Shown here one piece after another: positions 1 through 8,795 of a stretch of 64,000 nt of DNA; within the stretch, counting starts at the first letter, position 1; every line of letters starts with the position of its first letter. Both the position numbers and the translations under genes were made by a program. This stretch comes from Clostridia bacterium. GTDB taxonomy: Bacteria > Bacillota > Clostridia > Peptostreptococcales > Anaerovoracaceae. The stretch covers positions 124,001 through 188,000 of the forward strand of contig CABJAP010000005.1 of the NCBI GenBank assembly GCA_902363595.1, in the 5' to 3' direction. The notes beneath the pieces were generated by a model that saw only the letters and a list, made by a program, of their open reading frames with translations, did no database searches and had not been told where the DNA came from.

Positions 1-87
1 AACGGATGTGAAAAGAGCTTGCAATCCTATATAATAGAACCAGAATGATAAAAATAGTTGTTTGACATTCGCCCCAATGAGTATTTG

Positions 88-118
88 GCTCGGAACACCA
101 AGGTGTTTCGGGCTTTTT
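88..118 (+). terminator. Intrinsic terminator of an upstream transcript
   Basis: A 12-bp stem (GCTCGGAACACC against GGTGTTTCGGGC, with two G-U pairs) is followed by TTTTT at 114-118. It ends transcription coming from a gene to the left of the window and isolates the first promoter here. Confidence 0.6.
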
Positions 119-193
119 CATTACACAAAATATCGCCTTTCATCGTGTCCTGCTATTTTGTATAAAAAATTCAGATAATTCAAATGATTTGTA

Positions 194-257
194 TTGACAA
201 ATGCAGTATAAGATGATAAATTTGAGTTGTCGACAATATAGATGATATGTCGACAAT
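194..257 (+). promoter_or_regulatory. Promoter with tandem TGTCGACA operators, unit 1
   Basis: TTGACA (194-199), a 17-bp spacer and TAAATT (217-222) form a sigma-70-type promoter. Two TGTCGACA palindromes follow at 228-235 and 248-255, spaced exactly 20 bp apart (two helical turns). The first sits where transcription should start, which suits a repressor. The same layout recurs at 4854-4942 before the second operon, so both units probably share a regulator; the IclR protein at 21061-21828 is one candidate (inference). The rest of 1-423 holds no recognised gene apart from an 18-codon reading frame at 311-367. Confidence 0.6.
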
Positions 258-423
258 GAGAACAAAATATTAAATGATAATGACCAATTATTTGGACAGG
301 GACGTGGAGGATGGAAGGAGATTGTTTCGGAATTGAAAATTTGGAGGTGAAAGTCATGAAATCGTAATACTGGTTAAACGTTGGAAAAATAAATTTGAGC
401 ACGATTATATTAGGAGGTTAGAT

Positions 424-2064
424 ATGAGCCGTTATTATGCAAGTATATTCAATGACGTGCTGGGTCCGGTGATGACGGGGCCGTCCAGCTCCGCTACTGC
501 AGGACCGGGAAGAGTCGGGCGCATGGCCGGTATGCTGATGGAAGATGTGAAAGAAATTGAGATCCGCTTTGCAAGGGATGGCGGATTTGGAGAATCTTAC
601 AGAGGATCGATGACGGACATAGCCATTGTGGCCGGGATCTTGGGCATGGATCTGACCCATAAAGACTTTTTGAAAAGCTACGAAAAGGCGGAGGCCGCGG
701 GGATTTCCGTTTCCATTGTCGTAGAAGATGTGGAAGTCATACACCCTGATTTAATTAAAATCAGCATGACCGGAAGGGACGGCGAGAAGGTAAAAATGGA
801 AGGCGTTTCTCTTGGAGGCGCGATCATAGAGATCATTAGCATCAATGATATTGCAGTCAGCCTGAAAGGATCAACGACAGAGATCATCGTTATGGCGGAT
901 GAAAAACCCGAATGTATCGATACAATTACCGAAATTCTGCGAAACAGAGAGATACCGTTTGATGTAATCACAGAACCGGAGGATGCGCTGGCCGAAATCA
1001 GAGTATATGCCATTTTGGACGCAAAAGTCAAAAACGAGATTCAAGAGAAAATAAAAGATTACGGGGACCGAGTAAGAATTTTGGATCCAGTCATGCCAGT
1101 AGTAGATAAGCCGGATGTAAAGGTGAGCTATTCTACGGCAGCGGAGCTTCAAGCGTATTTGAAGACCCACGATATTCCCTTATGGGAAGCGGCTGTTTTG
1201 TATGAACAAGAACGCACGGGCTGGTCTCGTGAAGAGGTTTTAAATTTTGCAGAAATGCTGCTAGATCGGATGGGAGATTCCGTGGCCTACGGGATAAAAA
1301 GCGATTTCCAACTGAGCGGTTTTCTGACACCCAAGGCAGCGCAGCTTAAGAAGGCATATGAAGAAGGAAAATGGTTTGATACAGGAATTATCGCAGAAGC
1401 CTGCATCTATGCGGTAGCAGTAATGGAGTGCAATGCTGCATTGGGCATTTTGGTGGCCGGACCGACCGCGGGATCCTGCGGCGTTCTGCCTGGTATTTTG
1501 TTTTCCGCATATAACAAAGGAAACTATGATAAGCAGGACTTGGTGAAAGCGTTAATGTGCGCAGGGTTAATCGGTGTATTCATCGCAGAGCAGGCAACCT
1601 TTGCCGCAGAGGTCGCCGGATGTCAGGCGGAAAACGGGTCTGCCAGCGCTATGGCGGCGGCAGCAGGCGTGCATCTTCTGGGCGGAACCGCTGACCAGGC
1701 TTTGAACGCCGCAAGCCTTGCCTTTCAGCATCTATTGGGTCTTGTTTGTGATGCCCTGGGCGAATGCGCGGAAATCCCTTGTATCAGCAGGAATGCGGCT
1801 ACCGTATCCAATGCCATCATAAGCGCGCAGCTGGCTGTCGGTGGATTCGACGGCGTGGTCCCGCTCGATGAAACCATTCAGGCAATGATGAATTGCGGAG
1901 AACTGATGGCAAGAGAATTGCGCGCTACAATGCTGGGCGGTTTGTGCATCACGCCGACGGGGCAGCGCATTGAAAAAGAAATGCAAAAGAAGTTTTATGT
2001 TGGAGATGAATGTGATGTGTGCAAGTCATGTAAATCTGAGAAAGGAAAAAAGGGAAATGAGTGA
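424..2064 (+). CDS. Fe-S L-serine dehydratase-like protein, fused beta and alpha domains
   Basis: A 546-residue protein starting at ATG 424, 6 bases after AGGAGG. The N-terminal ~220 residues are the beta domain with an ACT-like segment (about 145-215); the rest is the alpha domain. Candidate [4Fe-4S] ligands are C352 (in GSCGVLPG), C400 (in GCQAE) and C453 (in EIPCISRNA), all in family-typical contexts. Family members deaminate L-serine to pyruvate and ammonia. Oddly, the usual beta-domain motif GPSSSHT reads GPSSSAT (A24), so the substrate may not be serine. The gene overlaps the next by 8 bp and heads the operon with a racemase-like protein and an amino-acid permease, which fits use of an imported amino acid. 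Family assignment is firm; the exact substrate is uncertain. Confidence 0.85.
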   Translation: MSRYYASIFNDVLGPVMTGPSSSATAGPGRVGRMAGMLMEDVKEIEIRFARDGGFGESYRGSMTDIAIVAGILGMDLTHKDFLKSYEKAEAAGISVSIVVEDVEVIHPDLIKISMTGRDGEKVKMEGVSLGGAIIEIISINDIAVSLKGSTTEIIVMADEKPECIDTITEILRNREIPFDVITEPEDALAEIRVYAILDAKVKNEIQEKIKDYGDRVRILDPVMPVVDKPDVKVSYSTAAELQAYLKTHDIPLWEAAVLYEQERTGWSREEVLNFAEMLLDRMGDSVAYGIKSDFQLSGFLTPKAAQLKKAYEEGKWFDTGIIAEACIYAVAVMECNAALGILVAGPTAGSCGVLPGILFSAYNKGNYDKQDLVKALMCAGLIGVFIAEQATFAAEVAGCQAENGSASAMAAAAGVHLLGGTADQALNAASLAFQHLLGLVCDALGECAEIPCISRNAATVSNAIISAQLAVGGFDGVVPLDETIQAMMNCGELMARELRATMLGGLCITPTGQRIEKEMQKKFYVGDECDVCKSCKSEKGKKGNE

Positions 2065-2848
2065 TTATTTCAGACACTATGGTTACATAGAACCGGGCAA
2101 ACAAATTCGTTATAGCTGCAACAAAGGCGGAATGGGAACCTGCGAGCCGGTGGGCATGATCGTGCTTGATGCATGGATGCCGTGTCCTCCCGGACATGTA
2201 TCAAACGGATGGACCTTTGATTTTCCAGTACGATATGTGGAAGTGCCGGGAGCCAGCGTAGAACGGGTCGTGCATGAAGGTGATCAAGCAGTGGTGAATT
2301 TGCTCATTGAAGCGGCGAAAGGATTGGAAAAGGATGGATGCCGTCTGATTTTCGCTGATTGCGGATATTTTGGAAGATACCAAAAAGAAGTCGCTGCCGC
2401 AGTAGAGATACCAGTCTACATGTCGTCCGTGATTCAGGTGCCGTGGATTACGGTTTCTCTCAAACCGGACCAGAGCTTAGGTCTGATCTGCGCCTATGGT
2501 CCGGGATTGACTTACGATTTATTTGAAGCCTGCGGGGTGAGCAAACAGAATTTTGAACGCTGCGTTATTGTAGGCGCTTCGGCGGAATGCCCGGAATTCA
2601 ATAAGTTAACCCAAGAAGAGGCAGGGGAATTCGATGGCGAAAAAGTAAGAGACGAATTGGTCCAACTGGCCGTCAAAACGAAAAAGGAACATCCTGAAAT
2701 AGGCGCGTTCTTAATGGAATGTACGGATATTCCTCCGTATACGGCCGCAATTCAGGAGGCGGTCAACCTGCCAATTTTTGACGCGACGACTATGGTGAAA
2801 TTCCTGTGCAACACAGTGACGCAGCGTCACTACGGCGGATTTATATAA
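2057..2848 (+). CDS. Asp/Glu racemase superfamily protein, paralog 1
   Basis: 263 residues. The start at ATG 2057 (MSDYFRH) is chosen because the homologous protein at 8796 begins at the equivalent place, and it overlaps the preceding stop by 8 bp, suggesting translational coupling. The two-cysteine plan of the superfamily is visible: C102 in ADCGYFG and C222 in MECTDIPPY, the pair that acts as acid and base in racemases of this group. It could be an amino-acid or hydantoin-type racemase, or a related lyase or decarboxylase; sequence alone does not decide. It is clearly homologous along its length to 8796-9584, and both end in QRHYGGFI. Confidence 0.75.
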   Translation: MSDYFRHYGYIEPGKQIRYSCNKGGMGTCEPVGMIVLDAWMPCPPGHVSNGWTFDFPVRYVEVPGASVERVVHEGDQAVVNLLIEAAKGLEKDGCRLIFADCGYFGRYQKEVAAAVEIPVYMSSVIQVPWITVSLKPDQSLGLICAYGPGLTYDLFEACGVSKQNFERCVIVGASAECPEFNKLTQEEAGEFDGEKVRDELVQLAVKTKKEHPEIGAFLMECTDIPPYTAAIQEAVNLPIFDATTMVKFLCNTVTQRHYGGFI

Positions 2849-2888
2849 AAACTGAAACAGTTATAGTTCAAATTCAAGGAGGTGTAGA

Positions 2889-4550
2889 ATGACCAATAAC
2901 GCGGGTGCGCCCCTCATTAACGATAACAGCAGGATTGTGGAGCGAGATGTAAAAGTATCGGCAATGGTATTCATCATTTTCAGCTTTTGCTGCGGAGGTT
3001 GTTTTGGGGTCGAGGAAATGATTTCCTCATCAGGACCCGGAATCGCGATTCTCGTTCTGATCCTAATGGTATTCTTTTGGGCGATTCCACAAATCTTTAC
3101 GGCATCTGAACTGGGCTCCGCGATGCCTTACGCGGGCGGCTTTTACAAATGGATTCAAAATGCTTTAGGTGAATATTGGGCTTTCCAGTCCGGGTATTGC
3201 AGAACAATTTCCCAATATCTTGAAATGGCAGGGTATGTGGTGTTGGCCACAAATTATCTGGGCATGCTGGTGGACTTAACCAATATGTCGGCATATGCAG
3301 TAAAAGCAATCATTATTTTAATCATCACGGCGGTTAATCTGCGGGGTATCAATGAAGTCGGCTGGGTGAGCACGGCTCTGTCCATTATTGTAATGGCGGC
3401 ATTTGCTTTTGTAGCGGTTATCGGATTCGTTCATATGGATCATAACCCGTTTGTCCCATTCTTTGACCGGGAGAACGGTTTGGGCTGGAGCATCTCAGGG
3501 TCACTGGCAATCGGTATTTGGATGTATTCCGGATATACGTCGATCTCTACCCTTGCGGGCGACTGTAAAGATAAAAGCGTTGTTTGGAAAGCCTTGCTGG
3601 TTGCATTGCCGCTTGCGGTTATAACCTATGTGGTGCCTACGATTGCCGGAGTAGCCTCTGTAGGACCTTGGCAGGAGTGGGGGATCAGCGTAAATTACAG
3701 TTCTGTCGCCCAGCTTGCGGGCGCTCAGTTTGGGCTCGCCTTTTGTATCGTTGCAATGGCCGGTAATATTTCCAGTTTTAATTCAGCAATGATTTCTTTA
3801 TCAAGAGGATTTTATGCAATTGCAGAGGACAATCTGGCCCCGAAAGGCCTTACAAAAATCAGCCAAAAACGCGGTGTGCCGCATATTTCGATCCTCTCCA
3901 TCGCAGTCGTGGCCCTGGCCACCTGTCAGTTGGATTTCGATGTGATCATTACGATTACCGTGACGCTGTCACTGGTGTATTATGTGTTAATCTTTATTTC
4001 CGGAATTTATATGCGTATAAAAGCGCCGGATTTGTACCGCCCGTTCCGAGTGCCACTGGGGAATGTCGGATATTCCCTCTTTATCCTGCCGGGAATCATC
4101 ATTGCAGTGATCTCTCTGCTGATCAACGGCGCCGATTACTTCCTGGGCGGACAGTTTGGAATCCTCTTGATCCAATTCATATACCTTTGGTTTAAGATAA
4201 AGCGGGGAGGGCTCCATTCTACGGATCCCAAGAACAATCCGATCAACCCTAAGACGAAATTATGTTACGGGGACTTGGACAGAATGTTTAAATTGATTGG
4301 AGTTTTAGCGATTTTAGGCTTTATTTCCAGCCTCTTTCTTCCTTGGTACGAAGGCTCCTGGGGAGCCGAATACTACATGGAAACCTATGGGTTCGAAGGG
4401 GCATTTGAACTGATTATAACAGGAATCCGAGTAATGACAGGGGTATATGCTGTTTTAGCCGCGATTCTCTACGCACTCTCCCGGAAGTTCGATCCAAAGG
4501 AAAACTGGATTCCAGCCAATAAAATGTGGCAGGAAACATATATCAAATAG
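2889..4550 (+). CDS. APC-family amino acid permease
   Basis: 553 residues, hydrophobic almost throughout, with a dozen or more membrane segments. The N-terminal motif ending GPGIAIL and the following SAMPYAGGFYKWIQNALG are typical of the amino acid-polyamine-organocation (APC) superfamily. A C-terminal extension after about residue 440 carries further membrane segments. The start at 2889 follows AAGGAGGTGT. As the only transporter in the first operon it probably imports the compound on which the dehydratase and racemase act (inference). A hairpin and an intrinsic terminator follow it. Confidence 0.85.
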   Translation: MTNNAGAPLINDNSRIVERDVKVSAMVFIIFSFCCGGCFGVEEMISSSGPGIAILVLILMVFFWAIPQIFTASELGSAMPYAGGFYKWIQNALGEYWAFQSGYCRTISQYLEMAGYVVLATNYLGMLVDLTNMSAYAVKAIIILIITAVNLRGINEVGWVSTALSIIVMAAFAFVAVIGFVHMDHNPFVPFFDRENGLGWSISGSLAIGIWMYSGYTSISTLAGDCKDKSVVWKALLVALPLAVITYVVPTIAGVASVGPWQEWGISVNYSSVAQLAGAQFGLAFCIVAMAGNISSFNSAMISLSRGFYAIAEDNLAPKGLTKISQKRGVPHISILSIAVVALATCQLDFDVIITITVTLSLVYYVLIFISGIYMRIKAPDLYRPFRVPLGNVGYSLFILPGIIIAVISLLINGADYFLGGQFGILLIQFIYLWFKIKRGGLHSTDPKNNPINPKTKLCYGDLDRMFKLIGVLAILGFISSLFLPWYEGSWGAEYYMETYGFEGAFELIITGIRVMTGVYAVLAAILYALSRKFDPKENWIPANKMWQETYIK

Positions 4551-4574
4551 GACGTGCGAGGTATGCAGGCGTCT

Positions 4575-4610
4575 CTCGTCCCCTCCAGATAGGGGAGTGG
4601 AGGGGACGAG
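4575..4610 (+). other. Perfect 12-bp hairpin after the permease gene
   Basis: CTCGTCCCCTCC (4575-4586) pairs exactly with GGAGGGGACGAG (4599-4610). No T tract follows, so it may stabilise or process the mRNA end. A conventional terminator lies 70 bp further on. Confidence 0.5.
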
Positions 4611-4681
4611 GGTGTCTCTGTATAAAGTTATGGTATATTCTTGTTTACGTACAACTCTAAAATTTGCTTGTTTTCCTATTT

Positions 4682-4714
4682 CGCTGCAGCTTAGAAAGCT
4701 ACAGCGTTTTTTTT
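4682..4714 (+). terminator. Intrinsic terminator of unit 1
   Basis: The stem CGCTG-C-AGCTT / AAGCT-A-CAGCG has one mismatch and a 3-base loop, and is followed by eight T residues (4707-4714). It separates the first operon from the promoter at 4854. The stretch 4551-4973 otherwise holds only the hairpin, this terminator and the unit 2 promoter. Confidence 0.8.
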
Positions 4715-4853
4715 CGTTCTTTTTCATATATTATTCCGTTGCACCGTATGGAAATATTGCGGGAGAAGAGGTAATGGAGATGGTTAACTGTTCTAACGTG
4801 TACGACATTTATCGAAAAATATAAAAAATTCCGACAGTTGTAGCATAAATATA

Positions 4854-4942
4854 TTGACAATGGTCGAATAAAGTGATATGGTTATTTTGTCGATAATATA
4901 GATAACAAGTCGATAATAAAAACAAATAACTTAAAGTCGACA
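4854..4942 (+). promoter_or_regulatory. Promoter with three TGTCGAYA-like operators, unit 2
   Basis: TTGACA (4854-4859), 17 bp, TATGGT (4877-4882). TGTCGATA (4888-4895) and AGTCGATA (4908-4915) are again 20 bp apart, and AGTCGACA (4935-4942) is a third copy. Aligned with 194-257, most positions match, including AATATAGAT between the sites. This is best read as a duplicated regulatory region giving joint control of both catabolic units. Confidence 0.6.
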
Positions 4943-4979
4943 ATGACGACGACAAACTCTGGAAGAAAGGGAGATGCTT

Positions 4980-6248
4980 ATGAAACTTTCGGAAAAAGAC
5001 AGAAAGATGCTCAACGGAGAATTTGGTGAAGTTAAAAAACTTGCAATGGAAAAAACCATTGAATATGCAAAGGTACTCGGCGCGGATGAGCTTGTGGACG
5101 TGGACAAAAGCACGAGCTGCTATGACGATATGTCTGATTTTTTAAAGTGCGGCGATGATCTTGATTCACGATATTCTCTCGCGTACTTAGGCAAGGAACT
5201 GAAGCTGGATTCTCTGGTGGCCGAACACTGCTTTTGCCAAGATGATGCCTGCAGCATTGACGGAGAATCCTGGGAAGCCTTAAACCAGACCAAAGAATTC
5301 TACGATTATGTCAAAGGCTACCTGGATCGCGCGCAGGAGCTGGGCGTTATCCGCGTGGGGTGCTGCACGCCGTATCTTACAGGCTGGATTCCTCTGATGG
5401 GAGAAGTTTTTGTTACAACCGAATCCAGCAATATATTGATGTGCAACTCGATTTTTGGGGCCAGAGGAAATTGCGGGGGACAAGCTACAACGTTCTTAGC
5501 TACTTTAACCGGGCGCACGCCGAAGTGGGGCTACCATCTGGATGAAAACCGGTATGGAACTCACATTGTGCATATCAAGTGCGAGACTGAGTCAAGGCAG
5601 GACTGGGATTTGCTGGGATACGTGCTGGGAACTCAATTGTCCAGCGGAGATGTTCCCATTATCGCAGATGGATTTAAAAAGCCAGACATTACGCTCCTGA
5701 AAAAGTTTTTTACTCCCCTTGCCACAACCAGCAACGCGGAGCTGTGCTTTTTCGTAGGCCTCTCGCCGGAAGCCAGAACCCTGGAGGATGCGTTAAAAGG
5801 ACATGAGCCCACAGGCGAAATTACCATTACACAAGAAATGATAGATGATGCAAAAAGCCAATTGTGCCATTCACAGCCGGGTGAAGTGGACTATATCGAA
5901 ATCGGCTGTCCCCACTGCGGGATCGAAGAGCTGCAGGAGTTTGCAGCTTACATGAGAGGGAAAAAGGTTAAGGACGGAGTAAAGTTTATCATCAACACCG
6001 CATTTCCAATGCTAAAAACCGCAGAAGTAAACGGATATGCACAAACACTGCGCCAGGCTGGCGTTTTCATTTCCACCTGCGGGTGCCTCAATGTACATTC
6101 GTGCGCAGCCGAAGGCGCAAAAGCCATCGCCTTATCATCGGCCAAATTGACTCACTATCAGAAGACGGAGCAAAGCATACCCGTCTATTACGGCTCGGAT
6201 CAGGAATTGATGGATGCGGCGGTTACAGGTTACTGGGGAGGTAAGTAG
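4980..6248 (+). CDS. AcnX-family dehydratase, large subunit (DUF521)
   Basis: 422 residues from ATG 4980; an in-frame ATG at 4974 lies only 1 base after the AAAGGGAG site and is rejected. Aconitase-X large subunits are Fe-S dehydratases; characterised members act on cis-3-hydroxy-L-proline (giving pyrroline-2-carboxylate) or on mevalonate 5-phosphate in archaea. Candidate cluster or active-site cysteines lie in GCPHCG and in STCGCLNVHSCA near the C-terminus. The small subunit begins immediately after the stop codon, as in AcnX pairs encoded by two genes. With an opine-dehydrogenase-like gene and racemases downstream, a hydroxy-amino-acid substrate is plausible but unproven. Confidence 0.85.
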   Translation: MKLSEKDRKMLNGEFGEVKKLAMEKTIEYAKVLGADELVDVDKSTSCYDDMSDFLKCGDDLDSRYSLAYLGKELKLDSLVAEHCFCQDDACSIDGESWEALNQTKEFYDYVKGYLDRAQELGVIRVGCCTPYLTGWIPLMGEVFVTTESSNILMCNSIFGARGNCGGQATTFLATLTGRTPKWGYHLDENRYGTHIVHIKCETESRQDWDLLGYVLGTQLSSGDVPIIADGFKKPDITLLKKFFTPLATTSNAELCFFVGLSPEARTLEDALKGHEPTGEITITQEMIDDAKSQLCHSQPGEVDYIEIGCPHCGIEELQEFAAYMRGKKVKDGVKFIINTAFPMLKTAEVNGYAQTLRQAGVFISTCGCLNVHSCAAEGAKAIALSSAKLTHYQKTEQSIPVYYGSDQELMDAAVTGYWGGK

Positions 6249-6683
6249 ATGAACAAAGATAAGATTTTACGGGGACGCCCATCGGGCGGCAAGCTTGCGG
6301 AAGGATACGCGCTGGTTTGCAAAAACAGCATCATGGGCTGGAATGGAATCGATGTTGAGACAGGTGTTATTACAGAAAAAGGCCACTCATATCAAGGCCA
6401 ATCCATTGAAAACAAAATCCTTGTTCTTCCAGGCAGCAGAGGCTCAATCGGCTGGTCGGATTTCTTTTATGGCTGCCATCTGAACGGTCATGGCCCGGCG
6501 GGCTATGTGATGACCAAGATGGATTCAAAATGCGGGACTGCTGTTGTAATGGCAGGAGTTCCCTGTGTAAGCGATTTCCCGGAAAAACAGGATCCGTGCC
6601 AATGCATTCGGACAGGGGATTATGTAAGGGTTGATGGCGAAAAGGGTATGGTGGAGATTTTGGAAAGGAGCATCAAAGGTTAG
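6249..6683 (+). CDS. AcnX-family dehydratase, small subunit (DUF126)
   Basis: 144 residues. ATG 6249 directly follows the stop of the large subunit and the ribosome site GGGGAGGT lies inside that gene. The segment LPGSRGSIGWSDFFYG is the DUF126 swivel-domain motif corresponding to the serine-containing loop that completes the AcnX active site. KCGTAVVMAGVPCV and a terminal VRVDGEKGMVEIL are also family-typical. It should form the heterodimer with the preceding protein. Confidence 0.85.
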   Translation: MNKDKILRGRPSGGKLAEGYALVCKNSIMGWNGIDVETGVITEKGHSYQGQSIENKILVLPGSRGSIGWSDFFYGCHLNGHGPAGYVMTKMDSKCGTAVVMAGVPCVSDFPEKQDPCQCIRTGDYVRVDGEKGMVEILERSIKG

Positions 6684-6686
6684 GCT

Positions 6687-7688
6687 ATGAGAAAAGAAGA
6701 CTTTAGAAATTGGTTATGTGAAAACCCTGAGATTGTAATTCTCGACGAGAATATCATCACCAAAGACGGCTTGAGCTGGGAGTGTCTGAAGGAATTCGGC
6801 GAACTGACCGTCTTCCATAATACGCCGCCGGAACTGGTTGCAAAACGGTGCAAAGATGCCGACATCATATTAACGTCAAAATGCGTGATTTCCAGATCAG
6901 TCATGGAGGTCTGCCCAAAGCTCAAATACATCGGCGTGCTGGCCACAGGCTACAACATGGTGGACCTGGAATATGCAAAAGAAAAGGCGATTACCGTAAC
7001 CAATGTGCCTGCATATTCCACGGCATCGGTGGCACAGTTTACCATATCCATGATATTGATGCTGGCCGTACATGCGGAGCAGCACGCACAAGCGGTAAAG
7101 GAGGGGATGTGGCTCAATAGCAAAGAATTTTGTTTCACCATGACACCGCAAATGGAACTTGAAAACAAAGTGCTGGGCATTCTCGGATTTGGGAGAATCG
7201 GCAGAAGTGTGGCAAAAATCGCCTCAGCCATGGGTATGAAGGTGATGATTGCAACGAGCCATCCTGATGCAGCCATTACCCAGGAAAATAACAATATAGA
7301 ATTTCATTCTCAGGATCATGTACTTCGAGCTGCTGACATTTTATCCCTTCACTGCCCGCTGACAAAGGAAAATGAGGGATTCATCAACCAGGCTGCCATC
7401 AGCAAGATGAAAAACGGCGTGATGATCGTCAATGCGGCCAGAGGCCGGCTGATCAATGAAACGGACTTGGCAGAAAACCTCAAAAATGGAAAAATCACAG
7501 CTGCGGCACTGGATGTATTATCGGTCGAGCCGGCACAGGAGGACAATGCTTTGTTAGCAGCGCCCAATTGTTTTATCACTCCCCATATGGCGTGGGCGAC
7601 AAGAGAAGCGAGGGAGAGGCTCATAAAATGGACCTATGACAATTTGGCGGCCTTTTTACAAGGCGAAGCGTTAAATCGGATTGCTTAG
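6687..7688 (+). CDS. D-isomer-specific 2-hydroxyacid dehydrogenase
   Basis: 333 residues. The NAD-binding motif GFGRIG is at 167-172, and the catalytic set is R252 (in AARGRLI), E281 (in SVEPAQED) and H300 (in ITPHMAW). Such enzymes reduce a 2-oxo acid to the (R)-2-hydroxy acid with NAD(P)H. In this island it would supply the (R)-2-hydroxy acid that the CoA-transferase and 2-hydroxyacyl-CoA dehydratase at 11055-18561 use, the role LdhA has in Clostridium difficile leucine fermentation (analogy). Glycerate or hydroxypyruvate reductase is an alternative reading. Confidence 0.85.
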   Translation: MRKEDFRNWLCENPEIVILDENIITKDGLSWECLKEFGELTVFHNTPPELVAKRCKDADIILTSKCVISRSVMEVCPKLKYIGVLATGYNMVDLEYAKEKAITVTNVPAYSTASVAQFTISMILMLAVHAEQHAQAVKEGMWLNSKEFCFTMTPQMELENKVLGILGFGRIGRSVAKIASAMGMKVMIATSHPDAAITQENNNIEFHSQDHVLRAADILSLHCPLTKENEGFINQAAISKMKNGVMIVNAARGRLINETDLAENLKNGKITAAALDVLSVEPAQEDNALLAAPNCFITPHMAWATREARERLIKWTYDNLAAFLQGEALNRIA

Positions 7689-7716
7689 AAATTATTGAAA
7701 TGTGGAGGTGAGCGTT

Positions 7717-8781
7717 ATGAAAAAAGTAACCGTGTTAGGGTCAGGAAGCGGGAGCCATGCCATGGCGGCAGATTTGGCGGCCATGGGCAATGAAGTGCAT
7801 ATGCTGGTTTTGCCGGAGTGGGAAATGGAGCTGAAAAATGTAAAGGAACGCGGATATATTACTGCGGAAGGTGTTCTCAACAAGAAGGTTTCGGTGGCGT
7901 CCGTAACAACAAATCCGAAAGAAGCGATAAAGGGCAGCGCATGTATTTTCTGTCCGCTGCCAGCCTTCGCCCAAGCCGCATATTTTGAATTGATCGCAGA
8001 TGCTTTAGAGGACGGGCAGCTAGTTCTTCTCACTCCAGGATTGCTGGGGACCTTGGTTTTTCGCAAGGTACTGGAACGGAAGAAAATAGACAAGCATATT
8101 TTAATTGCGGAAACCAGCGAACTCCCGTACAGCTGCAGAGCCAAAGAGGGACATGTTGATATCATGTCTAAATCAAAGGTTTTGTGTGCGGCTTTTCCCG
8201 CAGCCAATACTGACCAAGTGCTTGATAAAGTATCGGAATTCTATTCCTTTGACCGGGCAAAAAATGTGCTGCAATGCGTAACCCACAGTACCAACCCTTG
8301 CTATCATGCTCCCGGATGCGTGCTCAACGCAGGCAGAATTGAGCGGTCAAAGGGAAATTTCTATCTATATGAAGAAGGAATTACGCCGTGCGTTGCCAGA
8401 GTCATGGAATGCCTGGAGGAAGAACGTATCCGAATTGCAGAGAAAGTGGGCGGCTGCCTGTTCACCGTCCCTGAGGAAATGGCCGGAGGCAGGGAACCCA
8501 GAAGTATCTTTGAAGAATTAAACGGGTGTATGTCAATGGAATACATAAAGGGACCCGAAAGTCTGGACGACCGATACTTAACGGAAGATATTCCCTATAC
8601 AATGATGTGCTGGTTAACGATTGGACAGATTGCCGGGATAAAAACTCCTGTTACCAAGGCGATTATTACTTTAGGATCGCCAATTATGCAAATGGATATT
8701 GCAGCAAAAGGAAGAACTGCTCAGGAAATGGGTATCGACGAAATGACTTTGGATCAATTAATAAAATACGTTACAAATTGA
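7717..8781 (+). CDS. Octopine/nopaline (opine) dehydrogenase family protein
   Basis: 354 residues from ATG 7717, 6 bases after GGAGGTG; an in-frame GTG at 7702 precedes that ribosome site and is rejected. The N-terminus has a dinucleotide-binding loop (TVLGSGSGSHAMAADLA). The C-terminal half has the opine dehydrogenase signature region around HSTNPCYHAPGCVLNAGR. Family members reversibly join a 2-oxo acid and an amino acid reductively. In a catabolic operon it may run oxidatively, releasing an amino acid and a 2-oxo acid from an N-substituted amino acid, or reduce an imine made by the AcnX enzyme (both inference). Confidence 0.75.
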   Translation: MKKVTVLGSGSGSHAMAADLAAMGNEVHMLVLPEWEMELKNVKERGYITAEGVLNKKVSVASVTTNPKEAIKGSACIFCPLPAFAQAAYFELIADALEDGQLVLLTPGLLGTLVFRKVLERKKIDKHILIAETSELPYSCRAKEGHVDIMSKSKVLCAAFPAANTDQVLDKVSEFYSFDRAKNVLQCVTHSTNPCYHAPGCVLNAGRIERSKGNFYLYEEGITPCVARVMECLEEERIRIAEKVGGCLFTVPEEMAGGREPRSIFEELNGCMSMEYIKGPESLDDRYLTEDIPYTMMCWLTIGQIAGIKTPVTKAIITLGSPIMQMDIAAKGRTAQEMGIDEMTLDQLIKYVTN

Positions 8782-8795
8782 GGAGGTGAAAGAAC

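Noticed and set aside
4575..4610. Perfect hairpin as the terminator of the first operon
   Set aside because: No T tract follows; the hairpin at 4682-4706 with eight T residues fits better.
4597..4824. 75-codon open frame after the permease gene
   Set aside because: It runs through an intrinsic terminator hairpin and T tract and has no ribosome site.
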